A stretch of DNA of 64,000 bases, taken from Gracilibacteraceae bacterium (lineage in GTDB: Bacteria; Bacillota; Desulfitobacteriia; Desulfitobacteriales; Syntrophobotulaceae). The stretch's first letter is position 1; each line of letters begins with the position of its first letter. A model generated the notes under the pieces. That model was not told the origin of the DNA. It made no database searches and was given only the letters and a program-made list of their open reading frames with translations. A program made the position numbers and the translations under genes. Shown here one piece after another: positions 49,200 to 58,577 of this stretch. The DNA lies in contig JAISAH010000120.1 of assembly GCA_031266805.1 (NCBI GenBank), positions 1 to 64,000 of the forward strand, read 5' to 3'.

Positions 49200-50612
49200 A
49201 TGCCTGATCAACTGTCAATTCCCTCTTTGCCGGCCGCCAGAGATCCCGTGACCAGAGTGGACGGCCCGCTTGGCTCGCAAGGACCGAACCAATCCCCGAA
49301 TATCGCCGATACCGCGCGCGTTATTCGTCCGTCCGACCGGGAAACGCTCCAGCAAAAACGGCCTGACGCCCCTCTGGAATTTAATTTTCGCTCCCTGAGC
49401 GCCCGCACCCTTCGGCTACTGTCCGATTCGGAGACCGCTACGCAGGCTTTGCGGCGCATATTATTCAGCCCGGAAGCGGCGCAATTGCTGAAAGCCGGCT
49501 CGGCGGAGAGCGCTATGCTCATGCAGTTTTTGGAGTCTTTTTTTCTGCCGCCGGAAGAGTTGGGGGCTTACCTCAAAGCGAATATGGAGAACCTCTCGGT
49601 TTTCCGCGGGGAGTTTTTCGATGTCCTGCGCCAGATTTTAGCGCAAAACAGCCATTCTCCCCAAATCCAGGACGCTCTGGCGAATTTTCTCAAAGGTCTG
49701 GAGCTTTTCCAGCACCGGCAGAACTCCGCCGCGCTCGTCATGCACAACTTAACGAATATTTTACCGCATCTGTCCGCCGACGGACAGGAGGTCATCCGTT
49801 CCGCCCTGCTGGCGCTGGGCCGCTCGCTGGCCGACGAGAGCGCCGTCAGCGGAGCGATGAAAGACGTCATGCTGGTCCTCCGGAACGCGGCCGGCCTGCA
49901 TAAAGACTCGCCCCTGCGCAATATGGTCATGCAGGCCATGCATAACCTGACGCGGCTGGAAGGCGGCGGTCAAACCGACCTTCTGCGGCTGTACAACACT
50001 TTCAGCGCCACGGTCCAGCAATTCGGCCGCCTCAGCCCGGAGCAGAAGGAGTTCTTGCAGGAAGCCCTGCTGGCCAAACTGCATGCCGCCGCCGGCAGCG
50101 CGGCGACCGAACAGGTTTTTTCCGCCCTGGACAAGGGCCTGGCCGCGGACAACCCGCTGCCGATCCAACTCGCCTCCAGTCACACCCTGTCAGCCATACT
50201 CCTGAATAACAGTATTCTTTTGCCGCTGGTCTACATGTTCATTCCCTTAAAACTCGGCGACACCTTCCTTTTCTCTGAGTTATGGGGCCAAGTGGAAAAC
50301 GGGAGCGAGAGCGGCGGGAGCGAGGCGGCCGAACGCGGCGCGCGCCTGTTTTTCACATTGCAGAGCTCTGTTTTTGGCTATTTCCAAGGCACGCTGCAGA
50401 CGAAAGGCCCGTCGCTCTCTGTCGAGCTTGAAGCGCCGGAATCAGCCATGGAGGCGATGGCCGGCCTGGAGGACTATCTGGCGCCCCTTACCGGCGCCTA
50501 TGGATATGAATTGCGCACTGTCTCCGTCACCCCTCTCGCGCGGCAGAAAAAAATCTTTGACGTTTTCGACCCCCGCATACTGAAGGAGGCTTATCTGAAT
50601 GTCCGGGTTTAA
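49200..50612 (+). CDS. YlqG-like flagellar-associated protein (possible FliK-like C-terminus)
   Basis: The 470-aa, largely helical protein is rich in Leu/Ala/Gln. Residues 330-470 (ILLPLVYMFIPLKLGD, ARLFFTLQSSVFGYFQGTLQTKGPSLSVELE) show the alternating strands seen in hook-length-control C-terminal domains. It overlaps by 14 nt a small FlhB-like protein, the same pairing as ylqG-ylqH of Bacillus subtilis. A role in flagellar export or hook control is inferred from this pair. The only plus-strand genes in the flagellar region are this pair. Confidence 0.65.
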   Translation: MPDQLSIPSLPAARDPVTRVDGPLGSQGPNQSPNIADTARVIRPSDRETLQQKRPDAPLEFNFRSLSARTLRLLSDSETATQALRRILFSPEAAQLLKAGSAESAMLMQFLESFFLPPEELGAYLKANMENLSVFRGEFFDVLRQILAQNSHSPQIQDALANFLKGLELFQHRQNSAALVMHNLTNILPHLSADGQEVIRSALLALGRSLADESAVSGAMKDVMLVLRNAAGLHKDSPLRNMVMQAMHNLTRLEGGGQTDLLRLYNTFSATVQQFGRLSPEQKEFLQEALLAKLHAAAGSAATEQVFSALDKGLAADNPLPIQLASSHTLSAILLNNSILLPLVYMFIPLKLGDTFLFSELWGQVENGSESGGSEAAERGARLFFTLQSSVFGYFQGTLQTKGPSLSVELEAPESAMEAMAGLEDYLAPLTGAYGYELRTVSVTPLARQKKIFDVFDPRILKEAYLNVRV

Positions 50613-50886
50613 GTCGCGTCTGGAACAGCAAATGGCTATCGCTTTGAAGTACAATCCCGACAAGGACAACGCCCCTGTAGTCGTGGCGGCCGGCAGCGGT
50701 TTTCTGGCCCAAAAGATCATCGAGATCGCCAATAAAAACAATGTGCCGGTTTATCAGGACAATTCCGCCGCTTCCATGCTTTCAGCTTTTGACGTCGGGA
50801 TGGAAGTGCCGCCCGAACTCTATCAGGTGATCGCCGACATATACGTCTATATCCTCAAAGCGGGTTACGAGCTTCATATGTCGTAA
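50599..50886 (+). CDS. FlhB-like small protein (FlhX/YlqH, EscU/YscU family)
   Basis: The 95-aa protein corresponds to the cytoplasmic C-terminal domain of FlhB: ALKYNPDKDNAPVVVAAGSGFLAQKIIEIANKNNVPVYQD and AFDVGMEVPPELYQVIADIYVYI. It has no membrane helices and no NPTH cleavage motif, as expected for an already free FlhB-C homologue. Such proteins can substitute for the cleaved C-terminal part of FlhB. Confidence 0.9.
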   Translation: MSGFKSRLEQQMAIALKYNPDKDNAPVVVAAGSGFLAQKIIEIANKNNVPVYQDNSAASMLSAFDVGMEVPPELYQVIADIYVYILKAGYELHMS

Positions 50887-51353
50887 ATCTTGTTGAACGC
50901 CGTTTTTATCTGCAGGACGCCGGTTTCAACATTGAAAAATATCGACCGGCCGAAATCCTTGCCGGTATCTTCCGCGAAAATACGGATCTTTTCCGCCTGC
51001 AGCGCCGACTTGACCGATTCGACGTTGCGCTGGCCGATATTGCCTAAGGCGCTGTCCGTCTTGCCGACGTTGAACATTTGAGCGCCGCCGGCGATCTTGG
51101 CCCTAAGGCGCAGGCGGTGGGCGCCCAACCGTTCCAGTTTCTGCACGAGCAGCGGTATTGCGGAGTCGGCGAATTTCATCAGGTTATCATTATTGTTCCG
51201 TTTGGGCAGCAAGATATGAGACAGGCCTCCGACATGAGCGATATTGTCAAAAAGACATATGCCGACGCAGGAACCCAGCGCGTAAGTCGCCACAACGGCC
51301 GGCGCTTTCGCCGCCGCCAAATCTGAAATTCCCACAATAATCGCTTTTTCCAT
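50874..51353 (-). CDS. cheD: Chemoreceptor glutamine deamidase CheD
   Basis: The 159-aa protein keeps the catalytic cysteine in LGSCVGICLF and histidine in GGLSHILLP. KIAGGAQMF and IGQRNVESVKSAL are also conserved. CheD deamidates receptor glutamines and binds CheC. Its ATG overlaps the cheC stop (TGATG), so the two are coupled. Its 3' end overlaps the convergent FlhB-like gene by 13 nt. Confidence 0.95.
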   Translation of the reverse strand: MEKAIIVGISDLAAAKAPAVVATYALGSCVGICLFDNIAHVGGLSHILLPKRNNNDNLMKFADSAIPLLVQKLERLGAHRLRLRAKIAGGAQMFNVGKTDSALGNIGQRNVESVKSALQAEKIRIFAEDTGKDFGRSIFFNVETGVLQIKTAFNKIYDI

Positions 51354-51973
51354 CAGGCCACGCCCAATCTTCCCATCAGCAAAGCCAGCGACGCCTCTTC
51401 CAGGATCAAAATCAATTTGGTCTTTATATCGGCTTTGTCCTCCCGGCCGGTGAAAGCCCCTTCGATCAGCAAAACCTCGTCCCCGATATCGCCGTATTTT
51501 ATCGCCGGCACGCTCAAAATCGCTCCGACCATATCCACGCAGATCGCCGGCACGGATATGCTTATTCTCAGATCCGTGAGCGAAGCTATGGCGTTCAGGT
51601 AAGAAGCGGACAAAATATTGCCTATCTCCTGGATCACGGACAGATCCATTTCGCTCAAGGCGCTGAAATCACGGGTTTCCGCGCCGAGTAAAGCGTTAAA
51701 CACCTCGTGGGTGAATTCTTGCTGCAGGAGAAACATCATCGTTCCGCGCAAATCGTCCGTGACGTCGATCATAATGCCGACGATGAGGTTTTCCACTCCG
51801 CCCAGCGCCTCGGCCAAATCGCCGTAACGCATCATATCCACCTTAGGCACAGTCATGTCGATGGTCTTCCCGATCATCTGCGCCAGCGACGAAGCCGCGT
51901 TGCCGGAACCGATATTGCCTATTTCCTTCAAAACGTCCAACTGAATGTCATTAAATTTTCCATATTCTATCAT
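51353..51973 (-). CDS. cheC: CheY-P phosphatase CheC
   Basis: The 206-aa protein has the two pseudo-symmetric active-site helices of CheC: LKEIGNIGSGNAASSLAQM near 15-33 and IQEIGNILSASYLNAIASL near 115-133, each with the E..N pair. CheC dephosphorylates CheY-P and is stimulated by CheD. Confidence 0.95.
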   Translation of the reverse strand: MIEYGKFNDIQLDVLKEIGNIGSGNAASSLAQMIGKTIDMTVPKVDMMRYGDLAEALGGVENLIVGIMIDVTDDLRGTMMFLLQQEFTHEVFNALLGAETRDFSALSEMDLSVIQEIGNILSASYLNAIASLTDLRISISVPAICVDMVGAILSVPAIKYGDIGDEVLLIEGAFTGREDKADIKTKLILILEEASLALLMGRLGVA

Positions 51974-52018
51974 GATGACCGGCTCCTCTAAATAGCCCGC
52001 GTCAACCGCGGTCCTGTA

Positions 52019-52747
52019 TTAATTCCTGAGTGAGTTGAGCTGCTGTTCCATTTCATCGCTGAGGGACACCAACCGGGCGCTCATCTGGAAAGCCCTCTGC
52101 GTCTCGATCACCCGCGCCATCTCCGTCGCGACGTCCACATTGGAGCGTTCCAGATATCCCTGCCGCAAGTCAGGCGCGGGCGCGATTTCGGCCTGCCGCG
52201 AATCCTCCGTCGCCGCGTAGAGATTATTCCCTATTTTCATCAGCCCGTAAGGATTGGCAAAACGGTAAACGCCGACGCGCAGCTGCTCCTGCCCCGGCGA
52301 CGCCGGCCAATCATCGGCAAAACGGATCGGCTCGCCCGCGCTGTTGAGCACAAGAGCGCCGGCCGCCGTCGTCAGGTAAAACCCATCCGGGTGCAAAGAT
52401 TTGCGGAAACTGCCGTCCCGCGTGTAAGACGTCTCGCCGCTCACCGGGTCGCGCACCGCGAAAAAACCCTCGCCGGTCAGCGCGAAATCCAGCTCGCGCT
52501 CGCTTTGCGCCATCGCCCCCTGAGCGAAACTGACCGCCACCTGCACGGGCCGGACGCCGGCGCCGGCCCGCGCCCGGTCTTCCTCGCCTTCCGCCCTGTT
52601 CATATTGCCGTACAGCAGATCGGCAAAACCCATCGCTTCGCTCTTGTAACCGGAAGTGTTCACATTGCTCAGGTTGTTGGCAATGACGCTCATGGCCTGT
52701 TCCTGAGCCAGCACCCCGCTGCGCGCGTTATAAAAAGAACTGATCAT
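52019..52747 (-). CDS. flgG: Flagellar hook-basal body protein, FlgG/FlhP-like
   Basis: The 242-aa rod protein has the N-terminal Flg_bb_rod motif SVIANNLSNVNTSGYKSEAM, FALTGEGFFAVRDP and the C-terminal SNVDVATEMARVIETQRAFQMSARLVSLSDEM. It is the second of two adjacent rod-type genes. FlgG is assigned by analogy with flhO-flhP order. Confidence 0.88.
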   Translation of the reverse strand: MISSFYNARSGVLAQEQAMSVIANNLSNVNTSGYKSEAMGFADLLYGNMNRAEGEEDRARAGAGVRPVQVAVSFAQGAMAQSERELDFALTGEGFFAVRDPVSGETSYTRDGSFRKSLHPDGFYLTTAAGALVLNSAGEPIRFADDWPASPGQEQLRVGVYRFANPYGLMKIGNNLYAATEDSRQAEIAPAPDLRQGYLERSNVDVATEMARVIETQRAFQMSARLVSLSDEMEQQLNSLRN

Positions 52748-52772
52748 GGCCGTACCCTCCTCTCTCGCTTTC

Positions 52773-53519
52773 CTAAACCGGCCGGCCGATTTCGCTCACG
52801 GTCTGGCCGGTCGTTTCGTCTATCATTTTCATGATGCGCGAATAAGTCTGAAATTCCCGCGCGCTGACGATGGCCAGCGACATCTCTTTGGTCATGTTCG
52901 TGTTAGACTGTTCCAGTGATTGCCAGACGACGGACTGGGCAAACTGCGGAGCGGCGTCTTCCGGCGCGATGAAAAACCCGTCGTCCGCCTTGACGAGCGC
53001 CGTGAGATCCTCGGTGGAAAACAAGCCTATCTGCGCCGCCAATTGCCCGTTTTCGTAGAGGCCGCCTTCGCTGTCGGCTGTGAATCCGGTCCCGTTAAGC
53101 CGGATCGGCGCGCCGCCTGTGTCGAGGATATTGCCGCCGCGGGCGTGGACCAGATTGCCGTCCACATCGAGGGCAAACTCCCCGTTTCGCGTCCACAGCA
53201 CGCTGCCGTCCTCTCGCTCCACGGCGAAAAACCCGTCGCCGCGCACGGCGAAATCCAGCGCCCGCTCCGTCGGCAGGAACCCACCCTGCGTGAAATCCGT
53301 ATAGGTTTCCTCCACCCGCCGCCCGAACACCGCCTGCCCCACCGAGCCGGAATCAGCCATCGCCAGCCGGGTCAGCAGTTTGGTCGCGAAAGTCGTATCC
53401 AGCGGCACGTCCCGCTTAAAGCCGGCGGTTTGCGTATTGACCATATTGTTGGCCAAAACGCTCAGGTTCTTGTTTTCGGTGATAGCCCCCGCCGTCGCGG
53501 TAAAATAACTGCGGATCAT
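52773..53519 (-). CDS. flgF: Flagellar hook-basal body protein, FlgF/FlhO-like
   Basis: The 248-aa protein has LSVLANNMVNTQTAGFKRDV, FAVRGDGFFAVEREDG and C-terminal LEQSNTNMTKEMSLAIVSAREFQTYSRIM. It starts 4 nt inside the sigD stop region, indicating coupling to the sigma factor gene. Confidence 0.88.
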   Translation of the reverse strand: MIRSYFTATAGAITENKNLSVLANNMVNTQTAGFKRDVPLDTTFATKLLTRLAMADSGSVGQAVFGRRVEETYTDFTQGGFLPTERALDFAVRGDGFFAVEREDGSVLWTRNGEFALDVDGNLVHARGGNILDTGGAPIRLNGTGFTADSEGGLYENGQLAAQIGLFSTEDLTALVKADDGFFIAPEDAAPQFAQSVVWQSLEQSNTNMTKEMSLAIVSAREFQTYSRIMKMIDETTGQTVSEIGRPV

Positions 53520-54310
53520 GCTTCTCCCTCCCCATATAAATAACTTTGCAGTTTTTTCTTCATTTTTTTCAAGGCGCCGTTATGCATCTGGCAAATTCTG
53601 GAAGGCGACACGCCGAGAATATAGGCAATGTCCTTTTTTTTCAACTCTTCATAATAATGCAAAGTCATAACCAATTTCTCCCTCTCGGTCAGCTCGTCCA
53701 GCGATTCGGTGATCACGGCGCGCAGTTCTTTTTCTTCCACGGAAAACCCGGGCTGCTGCTCCGCGTTTTGGGCCACGTTTTCCCGAAAACCCTTCGTGCC
53801 GTATAGTCCCACGTCCACCAGTTCCTCGTAGGAGAGCAGATGAAACATATGCTCCTCGCCGATGATTTTTTCCACCGCCGGCACGTCCATGTTCAGATGG
53901 GCGGCGATTTCCTCCGTCGTGGGCATCCGCCCCAATTGGGCGCTCAAGACGTCCGTCGCGCCGCTGAGAAGCACCGCTTCTTTTTTCAGCCGCTTGGTCA
54001 CCCAGTCCTGATTGCGGACAAAATCGATGATGGCGCCGCGCACGCGGATGGAAGCGTATGATTTGAACTGGCTTTTTTTCTCCGGATCATAGTTTTCAAT
54101 GGCCTCCAGCAAAACGACAAAACCCTGGTTGATCATGTCCTCCATTTCCGCGAAGTTTTTGTAGGTGCCGCGCATCTGGTAGGCGTAAAGCCGGACGATA
54201 TACATATATTCCAGCGCCAGCTCGTTGCGCAGCTCCATATCCCGCGTCCGCCAGTATTCTTCCCATACGGCCTGTTCCGCTTCCCGGCCCGGCGAGGCGT
54301 TACTGAGCAT
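53516..54310 (-). CDS. sigD: Flagellar sigma factor SigD/FliA
   Basis: ATG at 54310 (AAAGGCGG eight bases before it) is preferred to GTG at 54319. Sigma regions are visible: region 2 (EYMYIVRLYAYQM, MEDMINQGFVVLLEAIENYDP, FKSYASIRVRGAIIDFVRNQDWV), region 3 (PTTEEIAAHLNM) and region 4 (LTEREKLVMTLHYYEELKKKDIAYILGVSPSRICQMHNGAL). It directs transcription of late flagellar and chemotaxis genes. The gene follows flhA with almost no gap. Confidence 0.95.
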   Translation of the reverse strand: MLSNASPGREAEQAVWEEYWRTRDMELRNELALEYMYIVRLYAYQMRGTYKNFAEMEDMINQGFVVLLEAIENYDPEKKSQFKSYASIRVRGAIIDFVRNQDWVTKRLKKEAVLLSGATDVLSAQLGRMPTTEEIAAHLNMDVPAVEKIIGEEHMFHLLSYEELVDVGLYGTKGFRENVAQNAEQQPGFSVEEKELRAVITESLDELTEREKLVMTLHYYEELKKKDIAYILGVSPSRICQMHNGALKKMKKKLQSYLYGEGEA

Positions 54311-54315
54311 CACCG

Positions 54316-56415
54316 TCACCGCCTTTCACCCGCCGCGCCCGGCTGAGACCCGCCCGCGAGGGTCAGGGCGCCGATCGACTGTATCTGCACGGTGCTGTCG
54401 ATTTCGTTAAATGAAAGGACGGCGACGCTGGGGCAGAATTGCTCCGTTATGCGGTGAAAATACATGCGGACGCCCGGCGAGGTGACGACGATCGGCGTGG
54501 CGATAACGTCTTTTAAGCGGTTCATATGCTCCATCAGATTATGCACGATCGCCTGGATGCTTTCCGGCGGGATGGATAAATAAGTCGAATGTTCGCTCTG
54601 TTTGACGCCGGCGATGATCAGGTTTTCGATCTCCGCGTCCAGAGTCAGCACCCGGATCAGCCCGTGTTCGGCGTAACGGCGGGTGATGGTGCGTTTCAGC
54701 CGCTGGCGCACGTACTCGGTCAGGAGATCAACGTCGCGCACAGTGCCGGCGTAGTCCGCCACGGTCTCAAGGATGGTCTCCACATCCCGGATGGGGATCC
54801 CCTCCCGCAGAAGATTGGAGAGCATCTTCTGCAGATTGCCGTAACTCAGGAGCGACGGCGTCACTTCATCCACGAGCGGAGCGTTATATTGCCGGACGTT
54901 ATCGAGCAGGCTCAGAAGATCCTGGCGGCTGAACAGTTCGGCCGAGTGAGCTTTGATCACTTCGGACAGATGCGTGACCATGACGGAAAGAGAATCAATG
55001 ACCGTATAACCGTAAATCTCCGCCAGTTCTCTCTTATCGGGGGTGATCCAGCGGCTCGGTATGCCATAAGCCGGCTCGATCGTCTCTATCCCGTCCACCT
55101 CCTGCTCCAGATTGCCCGGATCCAGCGCCAGATAATAATCCACGAGGATCTCTCCCCGCGCCACTTCCTCTCCTTTCAGCTTGATCACATACTGATTGGG
55201 ATTGAGCTGCCCGTTGTCCCGCAGACGCACGGCCGGCACGACCATGCCCATATCGAGAGCGAACTGCCGGCGAAACAGTACGACCCGGTCGATGAATCCG
55301 CCGCTTTTTTCTTCCACCAGCGGGATCAGGCTGTAGCCGAATTCCATCTCTATCGTCTCCACCGGCAAAATAGAGTAAATATTGTCAATATTGCGATAAA
55401 ACTCCGTCTCGCTGACTTCCGGACGCGCGTCCGCCGGCGCCCCGGCCAGCGCCGGCTGCAGGCGGGTCTGGTCGCGTAAAAGGCGAACGCCGAAGAAGAT
55501 ATAGACAGCGGCCAGAAGGATAAGCTGCGGCTTGGGCATCCCGGGCACGAGACAAAAACAGACCAGGACGCCGCCGGCGATCAGCAAAGCCGTCGGCTGA
55601 GAGAGAAACTGCCTGCCCGCCTCCATGCTCAGGTCGCCTTCGGAAGCGGCCCGCGTCACTACCATGGCCGTGGAGATGGAAATGACCAGAGCCGGGATCT
55701 GCGAGACCAGGCCGTCGCCGACGGTGGCGATGGAGTAGATCTGCACGACCTCGCCGAACGTTCCCCCGCCCTGCACCATGCCGATGATGATCCCGCCGAC
55801 CAGATTGATGACGGCGATGATGATAGAGGCGATGGCGTCCCCTTTCACCAGCTTCGTCGCGCCGTCCATCGCGCCGTAAAAATCGGATTCGCGCTGGATT
55901 TTTTCGCGCCGGCCTCTGGCTTCCGTCTCGTTGATGAGACCGGAATTCAAATCGGCGTCGATAGCCATCTGTTTGCCGGGCATGGCGTCCAAAGTGAAGC
56001 GGGCCGCCACTTCCGCGATGCGCTCCGCCCCTTTGGTGATGACGAGATACTGGACGATGATGATGATGGTGAAAATCACGAGTCCCACCACGATGTTGCC
56101 GCGCAGCACGAATTCCCCGAAAGTCTTGATCACCTGACCGGCCTGCCCGCTTTCGGTGAGGATGAGGCGGGTGGAGGAAATATTCAGCGCGATGCGCAAG
56201 AGGGTGGTCACGAGCAGGACGGAAGGGAAAATCGAAAATTCCAGCGGACCCCGAATATACATGGTCATGAGCAAAATGACGACGGAAATCGATATGCTGA
56301 AAATGAACATGAGGTCGAGGAGAAAGGTCGGCAGCGGCACAATGATGAGCGCGATAATCGCTATCACGAACACGGCGATCAGATTATTGCCCAGAAAATT
56401 CAGAAACCATCTCAT
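54316..56415 (-). CDS. flhA: Flagellar export gate protein FlhA
   Basis: The 699-aa protein has eight N-terminal helices (to about 320), the FHIPEP signature region with [31 protein letters not shown], and the cytoplasmic domain with [31 protein letters not shown] and [26 protein letters not shown]. It forms the export gate ring. It overlaps flhB (ATGA). FlhF and FlhG genes, usually next, are missing. Confidence 0.97.
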   Translation of the reverse strand: [699 protein letters not shown]

Positions 56416-57479
56416 TGCGCGATTTTCCCCCGATTAAGGCGATAGAGCCAGGCGAATACTTCCGCGGCCGCCTGATAATACTCGGGCAATATCTCCTGCC
56501 CGAGTTCCACATGCCGGTAAATGCCGCGGGCGAGCGGCGGGTTTTCCACAAAGGGGATCCCGCAGGACTCGGCGATCTCATTTATTTTCAGCGCCACAAA
56601 ATCCTGGCCTTTCGCCAAGAGGACCGGCGCGGAGTTTTCGGTTTCATTGTAACGGAGCGCCACGGAAAAATGGGCGGGGTTACGGATGACCACGTCCGCT
56701 TTCGTCACATCCTGCATCATGCGGGCCCGGCTGATTTTCAGCTGCTCCTGCCGGCGATGGGACTTGATGAGCGGATCCCCTTCCAACTGCTTGTACTCCT
56801 GTTTCACTTCATGCTTGGTCATGCGCAGTCTCTTTTCAAAATCCCAGCGCTGATAACGGTAATCCAGAAAAGCGATGGCGGCGAAAACCAGGCCGATCTT
56901 CCACACGAGAGAAAACACTCTGTCCCCAGCGTACGCGAGGACGGCGACCACTTCCATGTCAAAAAGCCGGGGCAGATCGTAAAAAGTCTGGCTGATGCTC
57001 ATGTAGACCAAGACGCCGATGACGACGATCTTCAAAAGGTTTTTGACCAGTTCGACGAGTGAGCGCAGAGAAAACATGCGTTTCAGCCCGTTGATCGGGT
57101 TGAGGTTGGAAAATTTGAATTTGAGTTTTTCCGTGGTAAAAAGCATCCGGGTCTGAAACATCGATACCGCCACGTTGACAAACACCGCCGTCAGGAGCAA
57201 AGGCATGACGATGAACAGCATCCCGGCGATCCAGCCGCGCATGAGCCCGGTCGCGTCGCTCACCCCCAAATCAGTGATTTGGGCGCCGGCCTGAAAGAAG
57301 TAAGAAAAATTCAGGGCGATGCGTTCGTACATATACGAGATCAGCAGATAAAAAGCGAAGAAAATGACGAAAATGAATATCGCGGTCGTCACGTCCCTGC
57401 TCTGCAGCACATTGCCTTTCTGACGCTCGTCCCGCCTTTTCTTAGCTGTAGCCTGTTCGGTTTTTTCTTCTTCCGCCAA
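56412..57479 (-). CDS. flhB: Flagellar export switch protein FlhB
   Basis: The 355-aa protein has the start EEEKTEQATAKKRRDERQKGNV, four membrane helices, and the cytoplasmic switch domain. The autocleavage motif reads NPAH (VIRNPAHFSVALRY) instead of the usual NPTH. The cleaving Asn-Pro pair and the His are kept, so self-cleavage is still expected. Confidence 0.96.
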   Translation of the reverse strand: MAEEEKTEQATAKKRRDERQKGNVLQSRDVTTAIFIFVIFFAFYLLISYMYERIALNFSYFFQAGAQITDLGVSDATGLMRGWIAGMLFIVMPLLLTAVFVNVAVSMFQTRMLFTTEKLKFKFSNLNPINGLKRMFSLRSLVELVKNLLKIVVIGVLVYMSISQTFYDLPRLFDMEVVAVLAYAGDRVFSLVWKIGLVFAAIAFLDYRYQRWDFEKRLRMTKHEVKQEYKQLEGDPLIKSHRRQEQLKISRARMMQDVTKADVVIRNPAHFSVALRYNETENSAPVLLAKGQDFVALKINEIAESCGIPFVENPPLARGIYRHVELGQEILPEYYQAAAEVFAWLYRLNRGKIAQ

Positions 57480-57512
57480 TTCCTCACCACCTTTACAGCT
57501 TTTTCCAGTTTA

Positions 57513-58283
57513 TTACACCTGAAACATCCCCAGCACGCCGTCCAGATTCCGCAGCATCATGACGAGAACCTCATCCAAAAATCCGCTGTAACTCGGCGTC
57601 AGCACGAATATGACGATATAGCCGACGATCATTTTCATCTCGATATTCAGGACGAAAACGTTGATTTGCGGGATGGCCTTCATGATGATGCCGATCGCCA
57701 CTTCCGTCATAAGATGAATGACGATGAGCGGGAGAGCCATCTTGGCCGCCAGCGTGAGAATAGACCCGAAGAAGGTCACGGCGTACAGCGGCAACTCAGC
57801 GCTGAAAGTCCAGACCCCGACCGGCACGGCCCGGAAGGAGGAAATCACGATCTGCAAAAAAGTCAGATGCGCGTTGGATATGAAAAACAGGAGCAGAAAC
57901 ATCGCGTTGAACACGCTGCCAACGATCGGCATATTGACGTTGCTCGCCGGGTCGTACATCTTGGCCATCGCTATCCCCATCTGCAGATCCACCAACTCGC
58001 CGGCCAGCATCAGCAAAGACATGACCGCGTTGATAAAATAACCGAGCGTAAAGCCGATCAGGAACTCGCGCCCCAGAGCCAGAGCGACGGACACCCACGT
58101 CATGTAGGCCATCCGCGGCACGGGCAGCGCTGTCGCCGCCAGAACGGTGAGAACGACGACGAGACCGGCGCGGAACATAGCCGGGATATTGACGCGGCCG
58201 AATATGCTGTTGAACAGCACCATCCCCGAAAGACGGGCCATGATGAAAATCCAGAAGAGGAGTTCGTCCAGCGTCACTTCCAT
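57513..58283 (-). CDS. fliR: Flagellar export protein FliR
   Basis: The 256-aa membrane protein has about six helices with typical FliR segments FNSIFGRVNIPAMFRAGL, GREFLIGFTLGYFINAVMSLLMLAGELVDLQMGIAMAKMYDP and PQINVFVLNIEMKMIVGYIVI. It is part of the FliPQR core. Confidence 0.95.
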   Translation of the reverse strand: MEVTLDELLFWIFIMARLSGMVLFNSIFGRVNIPAMFRAGLVVVLTVLAATALPVPRMAYMTWVSVALALGREFLIGFTLGYFINAVMSLLMLAGELVDLQMGIAMAKMYDPASNVNMPIVGSVFNAMFLLLFFISNAHLTFLQIVISSFRAVPVGVWTFSAELPLYAVTFFGSILTLAAKMALPLIVIHLMTEVAIGIIMKAIPQINVFVLNIEMKMIVGYIVIFVLTPSYSGFLDEVLVMMLRNLDGVLGMFQV

Positions 58284-58286
58284 GCA

Positions 58287-58559
58287 TCATACCGAAAGGA
58301 TCATCAGGGCGAAGACCCGCCGGGTAAACTCCATCAGGGTCTGCAGCATCCAAGAGCCGAAAATCATGAGCGCGGCGGTGATGACCAGCAGTTTCGGCAC
58401 GAAGGTCAGCGTCTGTTCGTTGATCTGCGTAGCCGACTGAAAAATGGAAATAATGAGTCCGACCATCAGGCTCAGACCCAGAAGCGGCAGCACCAGTTTC
58501 AGCGCCGTGAATATCGCGTCCTGCATGAGAGCGCTCAAATCGATTATTTCCGAACCCAT
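58287..58559 (-). CDS. fliQ: Flagellar export protein FliQ
   Basis: The 90-aa protein has two membrane helices and the motif MVGLIISIFQSATQINEQTLTFVPKLL, the FliQ signature. It ends 3 nt before fliR. Confidence 0.96.
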   Translation of the reverse strand: MGSEIIDLSALMQDAIFTALKLVLPLLGLSLMVGLIISIFQSATQINEQTLTFVPKLLVITAALMIFGSWMLQTLMEFTRRVFALMILSV

Positions 58560-58577
58560 AATAACCTCCCTTCCCCG

